From Flexifilum sp963727545 (GTDB lineage: Bacteria > Chloroflexota > Anaerolineae > Aggregatilineales > Phototrophicaceae): a stretch of DNA of 64,000 nt. Under the pieces are notes generated by a model. The model did no database searches, was not told where the DNA came from, and worked only from the letters and a program-made list of their open reading frames with translations. Made by a program: the position numbers and the translations under genes. The DNA lies in assembly GCA_963727545.1 (NCBI GenBank), contig CAVSGS010000016.1:186001-250000 (forward strand), in the 5' to 3' direction. Position 1 is the first letter of the stretch. The number at the start of each line of letters is the position of its first letter. Positions 24,606 to 33,882 of this stretch are shown here, one piece after another.

Positions 24606-24805
24606 TTCTTGCCGTATGATGTTCAGATTATGTGAGTATTGCTTTAAAGAGCGATGTGCCGTAGCTTTTATTCATTTTATAGCCTTTTATCGATATAGAA
24701 ATATTTTACCGAAACTAATATATAAATTGAATTGTTATCTCGTAACTTTTCAGCATCCGTCACGTATTGGCTTTATAAGCTTAGATTATTTTGGGGGAAG
24801 CGCTC

Positions 24806-25876
24806 ATGCAAGAGTCGTTGGTTCAGGCGCGCAACCTGAGCAAAGAGTTCAAACGCAGCACCGGCGAGAAGTTTTTCGCGGTTAAAGACGTCAGCCTCGA
24901 CATCCGGCGCGGCGAAATCTTCAGCCTGCTCGGTCCGAACGGGGCGGGGAAAACGACCACCATCTCGATGATCAGCGGGCTGATCGCGCCGACCAGCGGC
25001 GACGCGCTGATCGGCGGACACTCGATCACCAAGGAGCCGATCGCTGCTAAGCGGTTGCTCGGCGTCGTGCCGCAGGAGATCGCGCTTTATCCGACGCTCT
25101 CGGCGCGGCAGAACCTCGATTTCTTCGGCAAGATGTACGGCATGGGCGGCGCGGAACTCGCGCGGCGGATCGACGAAACGCTCGACTTCATCGACCTCAA
25201 AGATCGCCAGCACGACAAAGTCGAAAGCTTCTCCGGGGGGATGAAGCGACGGGTCAACATCGGGATCGGCTTGCTGCATCAGCCGCAGTTGATCTACATG
25301 GACGAGCCAACCGTCGGCATTGACCCGCAGAACCGCCGCCGCGTGCTCGATACGGTGCTGCGCTTGCGCGACGAGCGCGGCATGAGCGTGCTCTACACCT
25401 CCCACCTGATGGAAGAAGTTCAGGAGATCAGCGACCGGGTGGCGATCATCGATCACGGCGAGGTGATCGCACAGGGGACGGTCGGCGAGCTGATCCAGAA
25501 AGTCGGCGAAGAAGACCGGCTGATCTTCAACGTGGGCGATCAAACCGTGCCGGATGCGCTGCTGCGGGGCTTTGAGACGCGCGTCCCCGGCGTCACCAGC
25601 GCGAGTTACAGCCAACGCACCGTGACTGTACCGGTCGAGACGGTCACGCCGGAGCCGCGCAAGCTGCGCACCGGCGAAGTCGCGCCAGTGGTGGTTGAGA
25701 GCCAAGCACCAGCCGATGGCATCGTCACAGTACTGGCGAAGCGCGGGCGCAAGGCGCTGCCCGACCTCATCCAAATCGCCAACGAAGCCAATTTAGATAT
25801 CCTCTCGGTTGAAGTGCGCGAGCCGGATCTCGAAGCCGTCTTCCTGCACCTGACCGGACGCGAGCTGAGGGATTAG
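24806..25876 (+). CDS. ABC-2 type exporter ATP-binding protein
   Basis: A 356-residue nucleotide-binding subunit of a DrrA/CcmA-like exporter. It has Walker A LLGPNGAGKTTT (about residue 42), the signature FSGGMKRRVNIG, Walker B LIYMDEPTVGID and the switch His in YTSHLMEEV. The C-terminal 110 residues form the extra domain common in this class. It drives two dissimilar permeases encoded directly downstream. A GGGGGAAG site lies before the ATG at 24806. The 3-nt gap to the first permease indicates an operon. Substrate (drug, lipid or polymer) is unknown. Confidence 0.92.
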   Translation: MQESLVQARNLSKEFKRSTGEKFFAVKDVSLDIRRGEIFSLLGPNGAGKTTTISMISGLIAPTSGDALIGGHSITKEPIAAKRLLGVVPQEIALYPTLSARQNLDFFGKMYGMGGAELARRIDETLDFIDLKDRQHDKVESFSGGMKRRVNIGIGLLHQPQLIYMDEPTVGIDPQNRRRVLDTVLRLRDERGMSVLYTSHLMEEVQEISDRVAIIDHGEVIAQGTVGELIQKVGEEDRLIFNVGDQTVPDALLRGFETRVPGVTSASYSQRTVTVPVETVTPEPRKLRTGEVAPVVVESQAPADGIVTVLAKRGRKALPDLIQIANEANLDILSVEVREPDLEAVFLHLTGRELRD

Positions 25877-25879
25877 CCA

Positions 25880-27205
25880 ATGCTGCGCAAAATTTGGGCG
25901 ATCACTTGGAAAGAACTGTACACGACCTTCACCGATCGCAACCTGATCCTGATCATGATTGTGACTCCGCTGGCGCTGGCGACGATCATCGGCATGGCGT
26001 TTAGCGGCTTCATCAACACCAGCAACGACGTCCCGATCCGTGACATTCCGGTGGCGGTCGTCAACCTCGATCAGGGGGTGGCAGCGAACGGAACGACGGT
26101 CAATAACGGTGGCTCGATTGTGGATATTATCGCGCCGCGGGTGCACAGCAGTAACAATCCGCTGGACGAACTGCTGAGTGTGGCGCTGGTCACCGATGCG
26201 GCGACGGCGCGGGCGGGCGTCGACACGGGCACTTACGCCGCCGCGATCATCATCCCGGCGGATTTCAGCGCCAAGCTGACTTACAGCCAGACGCACAACA
26301 TCGAGCCGGTGTCGGTCGAGGTTTACGCCTCGGCGGTCAACCCGATTTCGGCAAACGTCGTGAGCAGCATCGTCGAGAGCATCGTCAACCAGATTGCGAC
26401 CGGCAACATCACGGTCGAGGCGACCATTGAAGCGTTGATCGCACGGGCGCAGAGCGATCCGGCGTTCGGGCTGAAGTTCGCGGCAGCGTCGGCATCCGGC
26501 AGCTTCCAACCGGATTTCACACCCGCGTTCACGCCCGGCGAAAACCCGATCGCGATTGAGCAGCAGACGGTGACGGGGCAGGCGGCGACCTTCAATCCGC
26601 TGGTGCTGTTCGGCTCGGCGCAGGCGGTCTTTTTCATGCTCTTTACGGCGATGGGCGGCGCGAACAGCCTGCTCGAAGAACGGCGCGACGGCACGCTTCA
26701 GCGTTTGATCGCCTCGCCGACGCCGCGCATGGTCATTCTACTGGGCAAGCTGCTCGGCACCTTCGTGACCTGCATCGTGCAGGTGACGATCCTCGTAATC
26801 GCGCTGACGCTGGTCGGCAGCGTGATCGCCGGTGAGTTCCAGTTCATCTGGGGGAACAATATTGCGGCGCTGGCGCTGGTGATCGTCGCGGTCTCGCTGG
26901 CGGCGTCGGGGCTGGCGACGGTGGTTGCGGCACTGGTGCGGACGCCGGAGCAGGGCAACGTGATCGGCAGCGTCGTCTCGATGGCGCAGGCGATCTTCGG
27001 CGGCGCGTTCTTCGGGACGACGGCGCTGCCCGCCGTGATGAAACCGCTCACCAGCTTGACGATCATCTGGTGGGGGACGGACGCTTTCAGCAAACTGGCG
27101 CAGAACCAGATCGACATCGGGCAAAACCTGCTGGTGTTGGCGTTGATGGGCGTCGTCTTGTTCGCCGTCGGGCTGGTGATTTTCAGCCGCCGTTTGAGCG
27201 TTTGA
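25880..27205 (+). CDS. ABC-2 type exporter permease 1
   Basis: A 441-residue membrane subunit. One N-terminal helix (about residues 20-40) is followed by a large extracytoplasmic domain (45-240) and five clustered helices in the C-terminal half, the ABC2_membrane_3 (YhgE/DrrB-like) pattern. The loop LLEERRDGTLQRLIASPTPRM between membrane segments is the coupling helix region typical of the family. It pairs with the next gene as a heterodimer on the ATPase encoded upstream. Confidence 0.88.
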   Translation: MLRKIWAITWKELYTTFTDRNLILIMIVTPLALATIIGMAFSGFINTSNDVPIRDIPVAVVNLDQGVAANGTTVNNGGSIVDIIAPRVHSSNNPLDELLSVALVTDAATARAGVDTGTYAAAIIIPADFSAKLTYSQTHNIEPVSVEVYASAVNPISANVVSSIVESIVNQIATGNITVEATIEALIARAQSDPAFGLKFAAASASGSFQPDFTPAFTPGENPIAIEQQTVTGQAATFNPLVLFGSAQAVFFMLFTAMGGANSLLEERRDGTLQRLIASPTPRMVILLGKLLGTFVTCIVQVTILVIALTLVGSVIAGEFQFIWGNNIAALALVIVAVSLAASGLATVVAALVRTPEQGNVIGSVVSMAQAIFGGAFFGTTALPAVMKPLTSLTIIWWGTDAFSKLAQNQIDIGQNLLVLALMGVVLFAVGLVIFSRRLSV

Positions 27206-27216
27206 GGGGGCACATC

Positions 27217-28470
27217 ATGCGAACGATACTCGACATTGCCATCAACGATCTGCGGGTGCTCTTTAAAAACCGCAGCATCTTCATCAACCTGCTGGTCATG
27301 CCACTGGTGATCGGCTACATCATCGGCGTCGTGTCCAATGGGGGCGGCGGATTCAGCAGCGCGCGCCTGATCGTCGACGTGATCGACGCCGATCAAGGCG
27401 CGGTTGCGCAAGAGTTCATGAGCGGCTTGCGGGCTGTCAACGATAACCTCGTCCTCTGCCCGCAGGACAACGACAGCAGCGACGTCTGTCAACTGCACGA
27501 GGCGACACTGGACGAAACACTGGCGGAACAGCGGCTGAAGGATCAAACCTCGCTGGCGCTGATCGAAATCCCGGCGGACTTCAGCGCTAACGTCGAAGCC
27601 GATCAAAACGTGAGCATCGTCTACCGCTCGAACGAGTCTGCCAGCGCGCCGAGCTACATTTTGCAGGCGGTGCAGGCGGAGACGCAGCGGCTCGGCGGCG
27701 CGCTGATCGCGGCGCGAGTGGGGACGAACGTGGCAGCAACCGCGCTGGACCTGACCGATCCGGCGCTGAGCGATGCGATCCGCGCCAACGCCAGCGCGAT
27801 CTGGGCGCAGAACCCGGTGCCGGTCGATTACGTGGTCAGCCAGTCGTCGATGGCGGCGACCAGCGCGACCAAAGACGCCGGTTTCCAGCAGTCGCTTCCC
27901 GGCATCGGCTCGATGTATGCCATGCTGATGATCTTGGCGGGGACGGCGGTCTTCATCACCGAGCGTAAAGACGGGACGCTCCAGCGGCTTGCCACCATGC
28001 CGATCAGCCGGGCGCAGATTCTCGGCGGTAAGCTGCTGTCACGCTTCAGCACCGGCGTGATCGAATTTGCCTTGATGTTCGGCTTCGGCATTTTGGTACT
28101 GCACGTCCCCTTCGGCAACGACCCGCTGGCGATCATTTTGCTGGTCGTCTCGTTCTCGCTGGCGATCACCGCGCTGATGCTGGTGATGGCGAGCCTGCTG
28201 CGCAATCAAAGTCAGGCGACGGGGATCTCGCTGTTCCTGACGCTGACGCTGGCTCCGCTCGGCGGGGCGTGGTGGCCCCTCGACGTCGTGCCGGACTGGA
28301 TGCGGACGGTCGGGCACATTTCGCCGGTCGCGTGGGCGATGGACGGCTTCAACTCGGTCGTCTTCAACGGCGGGGACCTCAGCACGGTGATCGTGCCGGT
28401 GCTGGTGCTGCTCGGCATGACGGTGATTTTCTTCGTCATCGGCGTCGCCCGCTTCCGCTTCACCGATTAG
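27217..28470 (+). CDS. ABC-2 type exporter permease 2
   Basis: A 417-residue paralogue of the preceding permease, with the same order of one N-terminal helix, a large external domain (about residues 40-230) and five helices near the C-terminus. The coupling segment FITERKDGTLQRLATMPISR matches the partner. The start ATG at 27217 has GAGGGGG upstream, 11 nt after the previous stop. It is the last gene of the three-gene exporter operon. Confidence 0.88.
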   Translation: MRTILDIAINDLRVLFKNRSIFINLLVMPLVIGYIIGVVSNGGGGFSSARLIVDVIDADQGAVAQEFMSGLRAVNDNLVLCPQDNDSSDVCQLHEATLDETLAEQRLKDQTSLALIEIPADFSANVEADQNVSIVYRSNESASAPSYILQAVQAETQRLGGALIAARVGTNVAATALDLTDPALSDAIRANASAIWAQNPVPVDYVVSQSSMAATSATKDAGFQQSLPGIGSMYAMLMILAGTAVFITERKDGTLQRLATMPISRAQILGGKLLSRFSTGVIEFALMFGFGILVLHVPFGNDPLAIILLVVSFSLAITALMLVMASLLRNQSQATGISLFLTLTLAPLGGAWWPLDVVPDWMRTVGHISPVAWAMDGFNSVVFNGGDLSTVIVPVLVLLGMTVIFFVIGVARFRFTD

Positions 28471-28480
28471 GACGCAAAAC

Positions 28481-28504
28481 GGGGCGCACGCCGTGCGCCC
28501 CTAC
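28481..28504. repeat. GTAGGGGC palindrome, left arm shortened
   Basis: GGGGCGCACG paired with CGTGCGCCCC and followed by TAC. The left GTA has been lost. It lies just after the exporter operon stop and could also act as a transcript-end hairpin, although no U-tract follows. Confidence 0.7.
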
Positions 28505-28574
28505 CGATTGCATAAGGCATATTTGCCCCCTGCGCTTGCCTGTTTGTCTCCCCCTCTCCCTACGGAGAGGGGGC

Positions 28575-28684
28575 TGACAGGGTAGGTTTTTAACTCTACG
28601 CTTACTACCCCTTCCCCTCTCCCCCTCGCCACGTCGTGGAGAGGGGGCAGGGGGTGAGGTTAATAAGATACCTACACTTGTCAG
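28575..28684. repeat. Composite inverted-repeat element, copy 2
   Basis: Shorter copy of the element at 281-440. Outer TGACAGGGTAGGT and ACCTACACTTGTCA ends flank CCCCTCTCC and GGAGAGGGGGCAGGGGGTGAGG blocks. It lies in the convergent gap between the exporter operon and the nucleotidyltransferase gene. Confidence 0.65.
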
Positions 28685-28706
28685 GAGGGGGACGGGGGGT
28701 GAGGTT

Positions 28707-29462
28707 TCATTCATCCTCGCACAATGCCAAAATCCGCGCCTTGATCGCCGGGTTGACCTCGAAATGATCGTCCAGAAACGCCAAAATTGCGCGGGCGGAT
28801 TCGACGCTGTGGTCGTAGCCTTGCCCGAAGCGGGGTAGTTCGGCGGCGATGCCGGGAAAGCGTGCCTCGAAACGGCGCTCGTCGGCGAACGGATCGCGCA
28901 GCGCGGGCTGATCCGGCTCGATATAGGGCGCGAGTCGCAGCACTTGATCGACCGCGTAGACCTGAATCAGCCGCGCGCCCGCCAGCTTTTCGCCCCGTCG
29001 ATAACGCCCCAAACCGACGTAGAGATTGGTCAGCGCCTCGCCGAGCAGGAAGTCGAGCGCGTACTTGGGCGCGCTGCGGACGCGCGGCGCGGTCAGCGCT
29101 TCGTCGAAGTCGTCGGCTTGCCAGACGATCCGCCCCGGCGCGAACGGGATCGGCGCGAGTTCGTCCGGCTCGAAAACGGCGAACTCGCAGAAGATGCCAT
29201 CCGCATACAGCGCCTTGCAGCCGTCAACCGTGTTCTGGTAGCGGTAAGCCACCGGAGCCGCCAGCCAATCCAGACGATCGATGAAGCGGGCTTTCTGCCC
29301 GACTTTGACGATGGCGAAGAAGTCGAGGTCGGAATAGGTGTCGATGCGCCCGGTCTCGATGCCGACTGAGCCGAGCGCCAGCAGCGCCAGCGCGTCGCCG
29401 GTGGCTGCCAGCGCCGCGCCGATCGCGTCCAAGCGATCCAATAAATCCTGTTTGTGCGGCAT
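28707..29462 (-). CDS. Nucleotidyltransferase-fold protein (aminoglycoside adenylyltransferase-like)
   Basis: A 251-residue cytoplasmic protein with the polymerase-beta nucleotidyltransferase motif LALGSVGIETGRIDTYSDLDFFAIV (about residues 28-52), where GS and the DxD-type pair SDLDF bind nucleotide and metal. A helical C-terminal half (YALDFLLGEALTNLYVGLGRY) resembles the streptomycin/aminoglycoside adenylyltransferase family. The actual acceptor is unknown, and resistance is not implied. It stands alone and is bordered by repeats. Confidence 0.65.
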   Translation of the reverse strand: MPHKQDLLDRLDAIGAALAATGDALALLALGSVGIETGRIDTYSDLDFFAIVKVGQKARFIDRLDWLAAPVAYRYQNTVDGCKALYADGIFCEFAVFEPDELAPIPFAPGRIVWQADDFDEALTAPRVRSAPKYALDFLLGEALTNLYVGLGRYRRGEKLAGARLIQVYAVDQVLRLAPYIEPDQPALRDPFADERRFEARFPGIAAELPRFGQGYDHSVESARAILAFLDDHFEVNPAIKARILALCEDE

Positions 29463-29468
29463 GATTCC

Positions 29469-30399
29469 TCAAGGTGTTTGGATTGTAGGGGCGCAGCGCG
29501 CTGCGCCCCTACGGAGATTATCGCTTATTCCGCTGGCTTTCACCCATTGCGCGCTGTTGACCACGCTGTCGATGCGATCTTCCAGCCACGTCAGCCCGAC
29601 CGGGGCATTGGCGTCGCCTTCATAGCGCGTGATCTGCTTGTACTGATCCGGGGTGGACAGTGACGTGATCACGGTCGGCTGGTCGGTGATGGTGACGTGG
29701 GTATACTCATCCTGCCAGTCGAAATAGCCGGTCGCCGTCATCATCTGGGTGAGCATTTGGACGCTGCCGGGATCGATTTGGCTGACCTGCACGCCGGTCA
29801 CGGCGACGTACTTGACGCCGACGTAGACGACCGTGCCATCTTCGTAGAGGCTCAGTCCGTAGATCGGGCACATGCCGAAGCACTGCGTTCGCTGCAAGGT
29901 GATCACAGCGCTGCCGGAAGCGTTGGTCAGCGCGGGCTGCTTGCCCGTCCACTGCTGGGTGTTGGCGGCTGCGTCGATCCAGTTTTCCAGATACGCCAAG
30001 GCAAGCGGCGCGCTGCTGTCGCCCAAGTAGTGGACGATCTGCTTGGTTTCGCCGTCGCGGGTGACCGAGGTGGTGATGGTGGATTGGTCGGTGATGTGCA
30101 TGTCGGTGTATTCGTCGTTCCAGTCGAAATAACCAGCGGCGTCAAACCCGGCGACCAACTGATCGACGGCTGCCGGGTCGATACTGCCGGTCTGCTCGCC
30201 TTCGACGTCGACGAAGCGCTCGCCGTTGTATTCGACGCGTGCCGTCGGCGTAGATGCTCACCGTGTAGACCGGGCACGCGCCGAAACAAGCGGTGCGCTC
30301 CAACGTGATCACGGGCTGACCTTTGCCCTGCGCGGCGGCGGGCAGCACGGCGACCAGCGCCAGCGCGATGAATCTGAAAATAGTGCTAACTTTACGCAT
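29469..30399 (-). CDS. Secreted tandem DUF6438 protein, one frameshift
   Basis: A signal peptide (MRKVSTIFRFIALALVAVLPAAAQ) is followed by two copies of a domain with ITLERTxCFGxCPxYxxxIYxDGTVxYxG, the DUF6438 pattern with paired cysteines. The first copy begins in the frame 30142-30399 and continues in 29469-30158. Deleting one C after GGCACG near 30235 restores DGTVEYNGERFVDVEG. The last 12 or so residues (RRGAARCAPT) are encoded by a GTAGGGGC palindrome, so the natural stop was probably changed by repeat insertion. Function unknown, probably periplasmic or extracellular. Confidence 0.7.
29485..29512. repeat. GTAGGGGC palindrome (core GCAGCGCGCTGC)
   Basis: A perfect 28-bp palindrome lying within the 3' end of the DUF6438 reading frame. 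Confidence 0.85.
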
Positions 30400-30539
30400 A
30401 CGTTCTCCATTCCTCTCGGTGAAATCGAACGCTCGTTCAGGCTGCTCAGCGGAGAGCGTCCACTTCTAAGACGGTCAGGGGACGAAAAAAGTTCCATTGC
30501 GATGATGGGATCAAGCAGGGCAGCGATCCTCATGTTACC

Positions 30540-31873
30540 ATGTCTGTGGAAACGGCGAGACGATCGTTCGATCAGGATTGTCGGTGGTGTAGGTTGAACA
30601 TCTGGGGATGGATTGGGCGGGTGCTGCGCGTCGTGAAGCGCATCATCCTCTGGCTGGTGCTGATTGTGGCGATGCTCTATCTGCTCAATTACTCCAGCCT
30701 GCCGCTGGGCGACGAGTGGACGCAGGTCGCCGTGATCGCGCGGAACGAGCAGTTCGACTACGTGGGCTGGGAGATCAACGCGCTGGCGGTCAAGACGGCG
30801 CAAACGCTCTATGGCTTACAACCCTTCATGGATGAAACGACGCGCTCGGCGTACGTCCGCAGCTACATGGATGACCTCGGCTACGTCCAGCGGATCGAGG
30901 CGCAGATCGCGGCGATCTACGCCGACCCGACCGTCAGCGACCCGGCGGCGGCTTCGGCGGATTTGCGCGCCCAACGCGACACGCACCGCGCCGACTTGCG
31001 CGACCGGCAGGCGCTCGCCGAAGCAATTCTCGAAGGGCAGGTCGCGGCGGTGCTGGTCGATCAAGGCTTCGGCTTGGGCGGCAGCTCCTGCCGCCGATCT
31101 CGATGCACTTCACCCAAGTGCCGAATCTGCTGGTCGTCTCCCCGCGCGATCAAATTCGCTTCGACGTCTCGATCAATCTCGACCCGATGCCGGTCGATGA
31201 AATGGAGACCCTCGAAAACCAGATCGATCAGCAGTTGGGCGTCTCGTCGCTGATCGTGCCGCTCGGCGGGATCGCGCTCTACCCGGCGATGATCCTCGAA
31301 ACCAGCTCGATCCCCTTTGCCGTCGAGACCTTCGCCCACGAGTGGCTGCATCATTACCTGTTCTTCTTCCCGCTCGGCTTGAACTACGATTTCGCCGGGG
31401 AGACCCGCATCATCAACGAGACGACCGCCAACTTGTTCGGCAAGGAACTCTCGCGGCTGATCCTCGCGCGCTACTATCCCGATCTGCTGCCGCCGCCGTC
31501 GCTGCCCGCCAGCAGTGACGCGCCACCGCCGACGCCTGACCCGAACGCCTTCGATTACGGGGCGGCGATGAACGAGACCCGCGTCACCGTCGATCAACTA
31601 CTGGCGGCGGGCAAGGTCGACGAAGCCGAAGCTTACATGGAGCAGCGGCGGCAGGTGTTCGTCGAGCACGGCTACTTGATCCGTAAGCTGAATCAAGCCT
31701 ATTTCGCTTTCTATGGCGGCTACCAGAGCGGATCGCCGGGCGTGGGCGGCAGCGACCCGATTGGTCCGGCGGTGCAGGCGATCCGCGACCAGAGCGCCTC
31801 GGTTTTCGACTGGATCGAGACCATGCGCGAGATCGTCACTCGCGACGAACTGCTGGCGGCGGTCAAGCCCTAG
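30540..31873 (+). CDS. Membrane-anchored HExxH metallopeptidase-like protein, one frameshift
   Basis: An N-terminal transmembrane helix (RIILWLVLIVAMLYLL) precedes a helical region and then a metal-site region with FAHEWLHHYLF, a HExxH zinc motif, and a downstream ETRIINETTANLFG that could give the third ligand, as in gluzincins. The two frames 30540-31253 and 31103-31873 join if one G is restored near 31081, giving GLGGQLLPPISMHF. The product would be about 430 residues or slightly less. The start is uncertain; a TTG near 30594 would also fit. No named family is recognised; peptidase activity is inferred from the motif. Confidence 0.6.
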
Positions 31874-31973
31874 CGCGTTGGAGCATTAGAAAATATGTTC
31901 TTGACAATCGGGCCGAAAGCCCGAGCAACTATTTTTATTCGGGGGCGGTAATTGGAAATGGAGGTCGAATAGT

Positions 31974-32453
31974 ATGCTTGGAACGCGTGTGGGAGCGGCG
32001 ATGAGTGTCACGTTTAAGACCACAATTGTGCAAGCCGACGACAAGAACGCGGCGGGGATCCACGTGCCGCCCGACGTGATCGCGGCGTTGCGCGGCGGCA
32101 AGAAGCCGCCGGTCAAGGTGACGATTGGTGATTACAGCTATGGCACTACCGGTTGCTTCGTCTACGGTGGCGTGTTTATGATCGGCGTAAGTCAGGAGCG
32201 CCGGGCGGCGGCAGGCATTGCGGGCGGCGATGAGATCGAGGTGACGCTGGAACTGGATACCGAGCCGCGTACCGTTGACGTGCCCGACAACTTGGCGGCA
32301 GCGCTGGCGCAGAAACCCGGCGCGCGGGAGGCTTTTGACACTGCATCCTATTCGGTGCGTAAGGAATACGTTGCGCCAAGTCAAGTCGGCGAAGGCACCG
32401 GCAACCCGCGATCGGCGCATCGCGGGATTGTCGACAAAATGAGTAAGGCGTGA
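31974..32453 (+). CDS. DUF1905/YdeI-type protein with an internal frame excursion
   Basis: A protein of about 150 residues. The DUF1905 domain is clear: FKTTIVQADDKNAAGIHVPPDVI, PPVKVTIGDYSYGTT, FMIGVSQERRAAAGIAGGDEIEVTLELDTEPRTVDVP. The normal C-terminal YdeI motif is out of frame between about 32369 and 32430: the +1 frame there reads RQVKSAKAPATRDRRIAG, exactly the family pattern, and the original frame returns for IVDKMSKA. Two compensating single-base errors explain this. The ATG at 31974 has GGAGG upstream; the ATG at 32001 is an alternative. Confidence 0.75.
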   Translation: MLGTRVGAAMSVTFKTTIVQADDKNAAGIHVPPDVIAALRGGKKPPVKVTIGDYSYGTTGCFVYGGVFMIGVSQERRAAAGIAGGDEIEVTLELDTEPRTVDVPDNLAAALAQKPGAREAFDTASYSVRKEYVAPSQVGEGTGNPRSAHRGIVDKMSKA

Positions 32454-32489
32454 TGCCCGCATTTGCGGTCTAGAGGAGTACAGACAACT

Positions 32490-32915
32490 GTGGAAATGGA
32501 CGATTACACCCTGAACCCGGTCGGGTTCATTCGCTCGGAACTGAAGCAGCGCAAAGGCGCACCCCGACAGGGCGACGAGAACGCGCCTGATGCGTGGATC
32601 GACCTGAACGCCGAGTTTCTCGACGCGCTCGAAGGCATGGCGGTCGGCGACGAACTGTACGTGTTCACGTGGCTGCATCACGCGAATCGCAGCACGCTGA
32701 AGGTGCATCCGCGCTCGGAGCCGACGCCGAAGCTGTGGGGCGTGTTCTCGACGCGCTCGCCGGATCGCCCGATCCGATCGGGCTGCATCCGGTGACGGTG
32801 CCGCGAAATCGCCGGGGATCGCTTGAAGGTGGGTCCAATCGAGGCGATTGACGGGACGCCGGTCTTGGACATCAAGCCGGTGCTGCCGAACCGTGAAAGT
32901 ACAAATTCAGCGTGA
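32490..32915 (+). CDS. TsaA/TrmO-family tRNA methyltransferase, two frameshifts
   Basis: The TsaA beta-barrel family contains TrmO, which N6-methylates the threonylcarbamoyladenosine at tRNA position 37. The first frame gives YTLNPVGFIRSELKQRKGAPRQ, then LYVFTWLHHANRSTLKVHP and WGVFSTRSPDRP. The next frame gives NPIGLHPVTV and the third REIAGDRLKVGPIEAIDGTPVLDIKPVLPN, completing the family signature. Two single-base indels, near 32773 and 32806, separate the pieces. The start is the GTG at 32490 or the ATG at 32496 behind GAGGAG. It is followed closely by a DUF2277 gene. Confidence 0.75.
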
Positions 32916-32925
32916 GGGATGACCG

Positions 32926-33216
32926 ATGTGCCGGAATATCAAGACGCTCTACAATTTCGAACCGCCGACGACCGAGGATGAGGTTCGGGCGGCGGCTTTG
33001 CAGTACGTCCGCAAGGTCAGCGGGTTCAACAAGCCGTCGAAAGCCAACGAGGCGGCATTTCTGACCGCCATCGGCGAGATCGCTGCTGCGACCGCCAAGC
33101 TGCTTGAGGCGCTGGAGACGACCGCGCCGCCCAAGAATCGCGCGGTCGAGGCGGCGAAAGCGCGAGCACGCTCGGCACAGCGGTTCTCTGCTAAGGGCGG
33201 ATCGACATGGATGTGA
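32926..33216 (+). CDS. DUF2277 family protein
   Basis: A 96-residue cytoplasmic protein that matches DUF2277 end to end: MCRNIKTLYNFEPPTTEDEVRAAALQYVRKVSGFNKPSKANEAAF, then a helical C-terminus. The family is widespread in actinobacteria and related groups, and its role is unknown. GAGGG precedes the ATG, and the gene starts 10 nt after the stop of the TrmO-like gene, suggesting co-transcription. Confidence 0.88.
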   Translation: MCRNIKTLYNFEPPTTEDEVRAAALQYVRKVSGFNKPSKANEAAFLTAIGEIAAATAKLLEALETTAPPKNRAVEAAKARARSAQRFSAKGGSTWM

Positions 33217-33280
33217 TGTGGCGGTCGCCGCTTAGGGTAAACTCTCGCACAATCGAAGATTTAGTGGAGAGTGAGCCAAC

Positions 33281-33774
33281 ATGGATGTTTTGAAGGCAAT
33301 TCGCAGCAAGCATGCAGTGCGTCAGTTCAACGATCAGCCCGTGCCGGACGACGTAATCCGGCAGATTTTGGACGCGGGCGGCGCTCGCAGAGCAGCAAGA
33401 ATACGCAGCCGTGGGAGTTCATCGTCATTCGCGAGCGGGCGCGGCTTAAGGCACTGTCCAAGACCGGAACTTATGCCGGACACATCGCCGGAGCTGCCTT
33501 CGCGGTTGTGCTGGTCGGCGATGCGCATGGCGAGTGGAAAAGCTTCGATCTGGGACAGGCGTCGTCATACTTGCAGCTTGCCGCATGGGAATTGGGCGTC
33601 GGTTCGTGCATCGTCACGATGCACCGCGAGGACGATGCGAAAGAGGTGCTCGGCATCCCGGCGGATAAGCACGCGATAGTGGCGCTGTCGTTCGGCTACC
33701 CGGCGGACGTCTGGACGCCGAACAAGGGCGGACGCCACTCACTCGACGACGTGGTGCGCTGGGAGAAGTGGTAA
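33281..33774 (+). CDS. Nitroreductase-family FMN protein, one frameshift
   Basis: FMN-dependent NAD(P)H oxidoreductase fold. The first frame gives MDVLKAIRSKHAVRQFNDQPVPDDVIRQILDAG. After one missing base near 33382 the second frame continues RRSQSSKNTQPWEFIVI, with the FMN-phosphate-binding Arg/Ser cluster, then YLQLAAWELGVGSCIVT and IPADKHAIVALSFGYPAD. The length of about 165 residues is normal for the short nitroreductases. The substrate (nitro compounds, quinones or flavins) is not predictable. Confidence 0.78.
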
Positions 33775-33882
33775 AGAAAATCAACTTGATCCCGAACTGG
33801 TTGGGCGCATCCTAGCCTACGAGTTGCCCCATCATTGCACTCAACCTATAGTTAAAGCTCAGATTTTTGGAAAGGATGTGCA

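Noticed and set aside
27070..28470. 466-residue version of the second exporter permease
   Set aside because: Its first 49 residues overlap the end of permease 1 out of frame. The ATG at 27217 has a good ribosome site and starts the first helix.
28481..28504. Intrinsic terminator after the ABC exporter operon
   Set aside because: The stem is strong but there is no U-tract. It belongs to the GTAGGGGC palindrome family.
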